NCBI GenBank assembly: GCA_964600165.1
Contig: CAZRIP010000156.1
Span: 1 to 5,947 of the forward strand
Reading direction: 5' to 3'
DNA from: CAZRIP01 sp964600165
GTDB taxonomy: Bacteria; Elusimicrobiota; Elusimicrobia; UBA1565; UBA9628
Length of the DNA: 5,947 nucleotides
In this document: piece by piece, positions 5,832-5,947 of the stretch
How the letters are laid out: every line of letters begins with the position of its first letter
Numbering within the stretch: the first letter of the stretch is position 1
Position numbers and translations under genes: made by a program
The notes under the pieces: generated by a model
The model's input: the letters and a program-made list of their open reading frames with translations, nothing else
Databases searched by the model: none
What the model was told of the DNA's origin: nothing

Positions 5832-5874
5832 GGCCTTGGGGCTTGACAAGGGACTTGACAGGCGAGGTCACCTC
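5824..5874. promoter_or_regulatory. Operator-like inverted repeat overlapping the -35 box, with extra half-sites
   Basis: CTTGTCAAG (5824-5832) and CTTGACAAG (5842-5850) are perfect 9-bp inverted arms around a 9-bp spacer, with half-site centres 18 bp apart. A third near copy, CTTGACAGG, lies at 5854-5862, and the small palindrome GAGGTCACCTC at 5864-5874. The left arm contains the -35 hexamer of the barrel promoter, so a bound protein would block or modulate RNA polymerase. Alternative: on the - strand the same repeat forms a 9-bp hairpin followed by TTTACA and could end the glycine-rich transcript. The GC content and T-tract are poor for that. Confidence 0.55.
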
Positions 5875-5885
5875 AATTCCGATGA

Positions 5886-5947
5886 CTAAGAATTGGGTTC
5901 CTCCCAAATGATGACGATAACACCAGAGCCACCGGAGCCTCCACCAT
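5886..5947 (-). CDS. Partial: C-terminus of a glycine-rich (tail-fibre-like) protein
   Basis: Only the last 19 codons and the TAG stop are inside the window. They read GGGSGGSGVIVIIWEEPNS. A Gly/Ser run followed by a short hydrophobic strand of the GSGVVIIRY type is the usual ending of glycine-rich domain proteins found in phage tail fibres and in large bacterial surface proteins. The rest of the gene lies to the right, on the same strand as the barrel operon and upstream of its promoter. The ATG at the window edge belongs to a different frame and is not a start. The fragment is very short, so the family is a pattern-based guess. Confidence 0.5.
   Translation of the reverse strand, partial: GGGSGGSGVIVIIWEEPNS

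Overview
The window is GC-rich DNA from a Gram-negative (diderm) bacterium. Two Sec-exported proteins end in phenylalanine and have beta-strand patterning, which is the signature of outer-membrane beta-barrels. The style of the paired barrels and of the small two-helix membrane protein would fit Elusimicrobiota, but that placement is an impression from protein style and no marker gene here proves it.

Layout, left to right. A + strand pair occupies 1-1074: the 3' part of a class I SAM-dependent methyltransferase, overlapped by four bases (ATGA) with a 96-residue two-helix membrane protein. A 782-base convergent intergenic region (1075-1856) follows. It holds a weak terminator, a degenerate array of about 73-bp units that each begin with TGGTCTTTT, a plain stretch, and an AT-rich island with nested inverted repeats.

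Everything right of 1856 is on the - strand. In transcription order from the right edge these are: the last 19 codons of a glycine-rich protein; a promoter with a large inverted-repeat operator; two related outer-membrane barrel proteins 22 bp apart (541 and 463 aa, alginate-export/AlgE-like); a 331-base intergenic region; and a 178-aa protein of unknown function with a probable winged-helix C-terminus. The 331-base region carries a perfect DnaA-box 9-mer, two weaker boxes, a helically phased direct repeat and a palindrome around a putative -10 box.

Working model: the two barrels form one operon from a sigma70-type promoter whose -35 box lies inside an operator. The 178-aa protein may be a DNA-binding protein that controls its own promoter through the palindrome TGTCC-N6-GGACA; this is inference. 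No CRISPR array, tRNA, rRNA or intact mobile element was found. The most unusual parts are the non-coding regions: the 73-bp repeat array and the dense regulatory or origin-like sequence upstream of the 178-aa gene.
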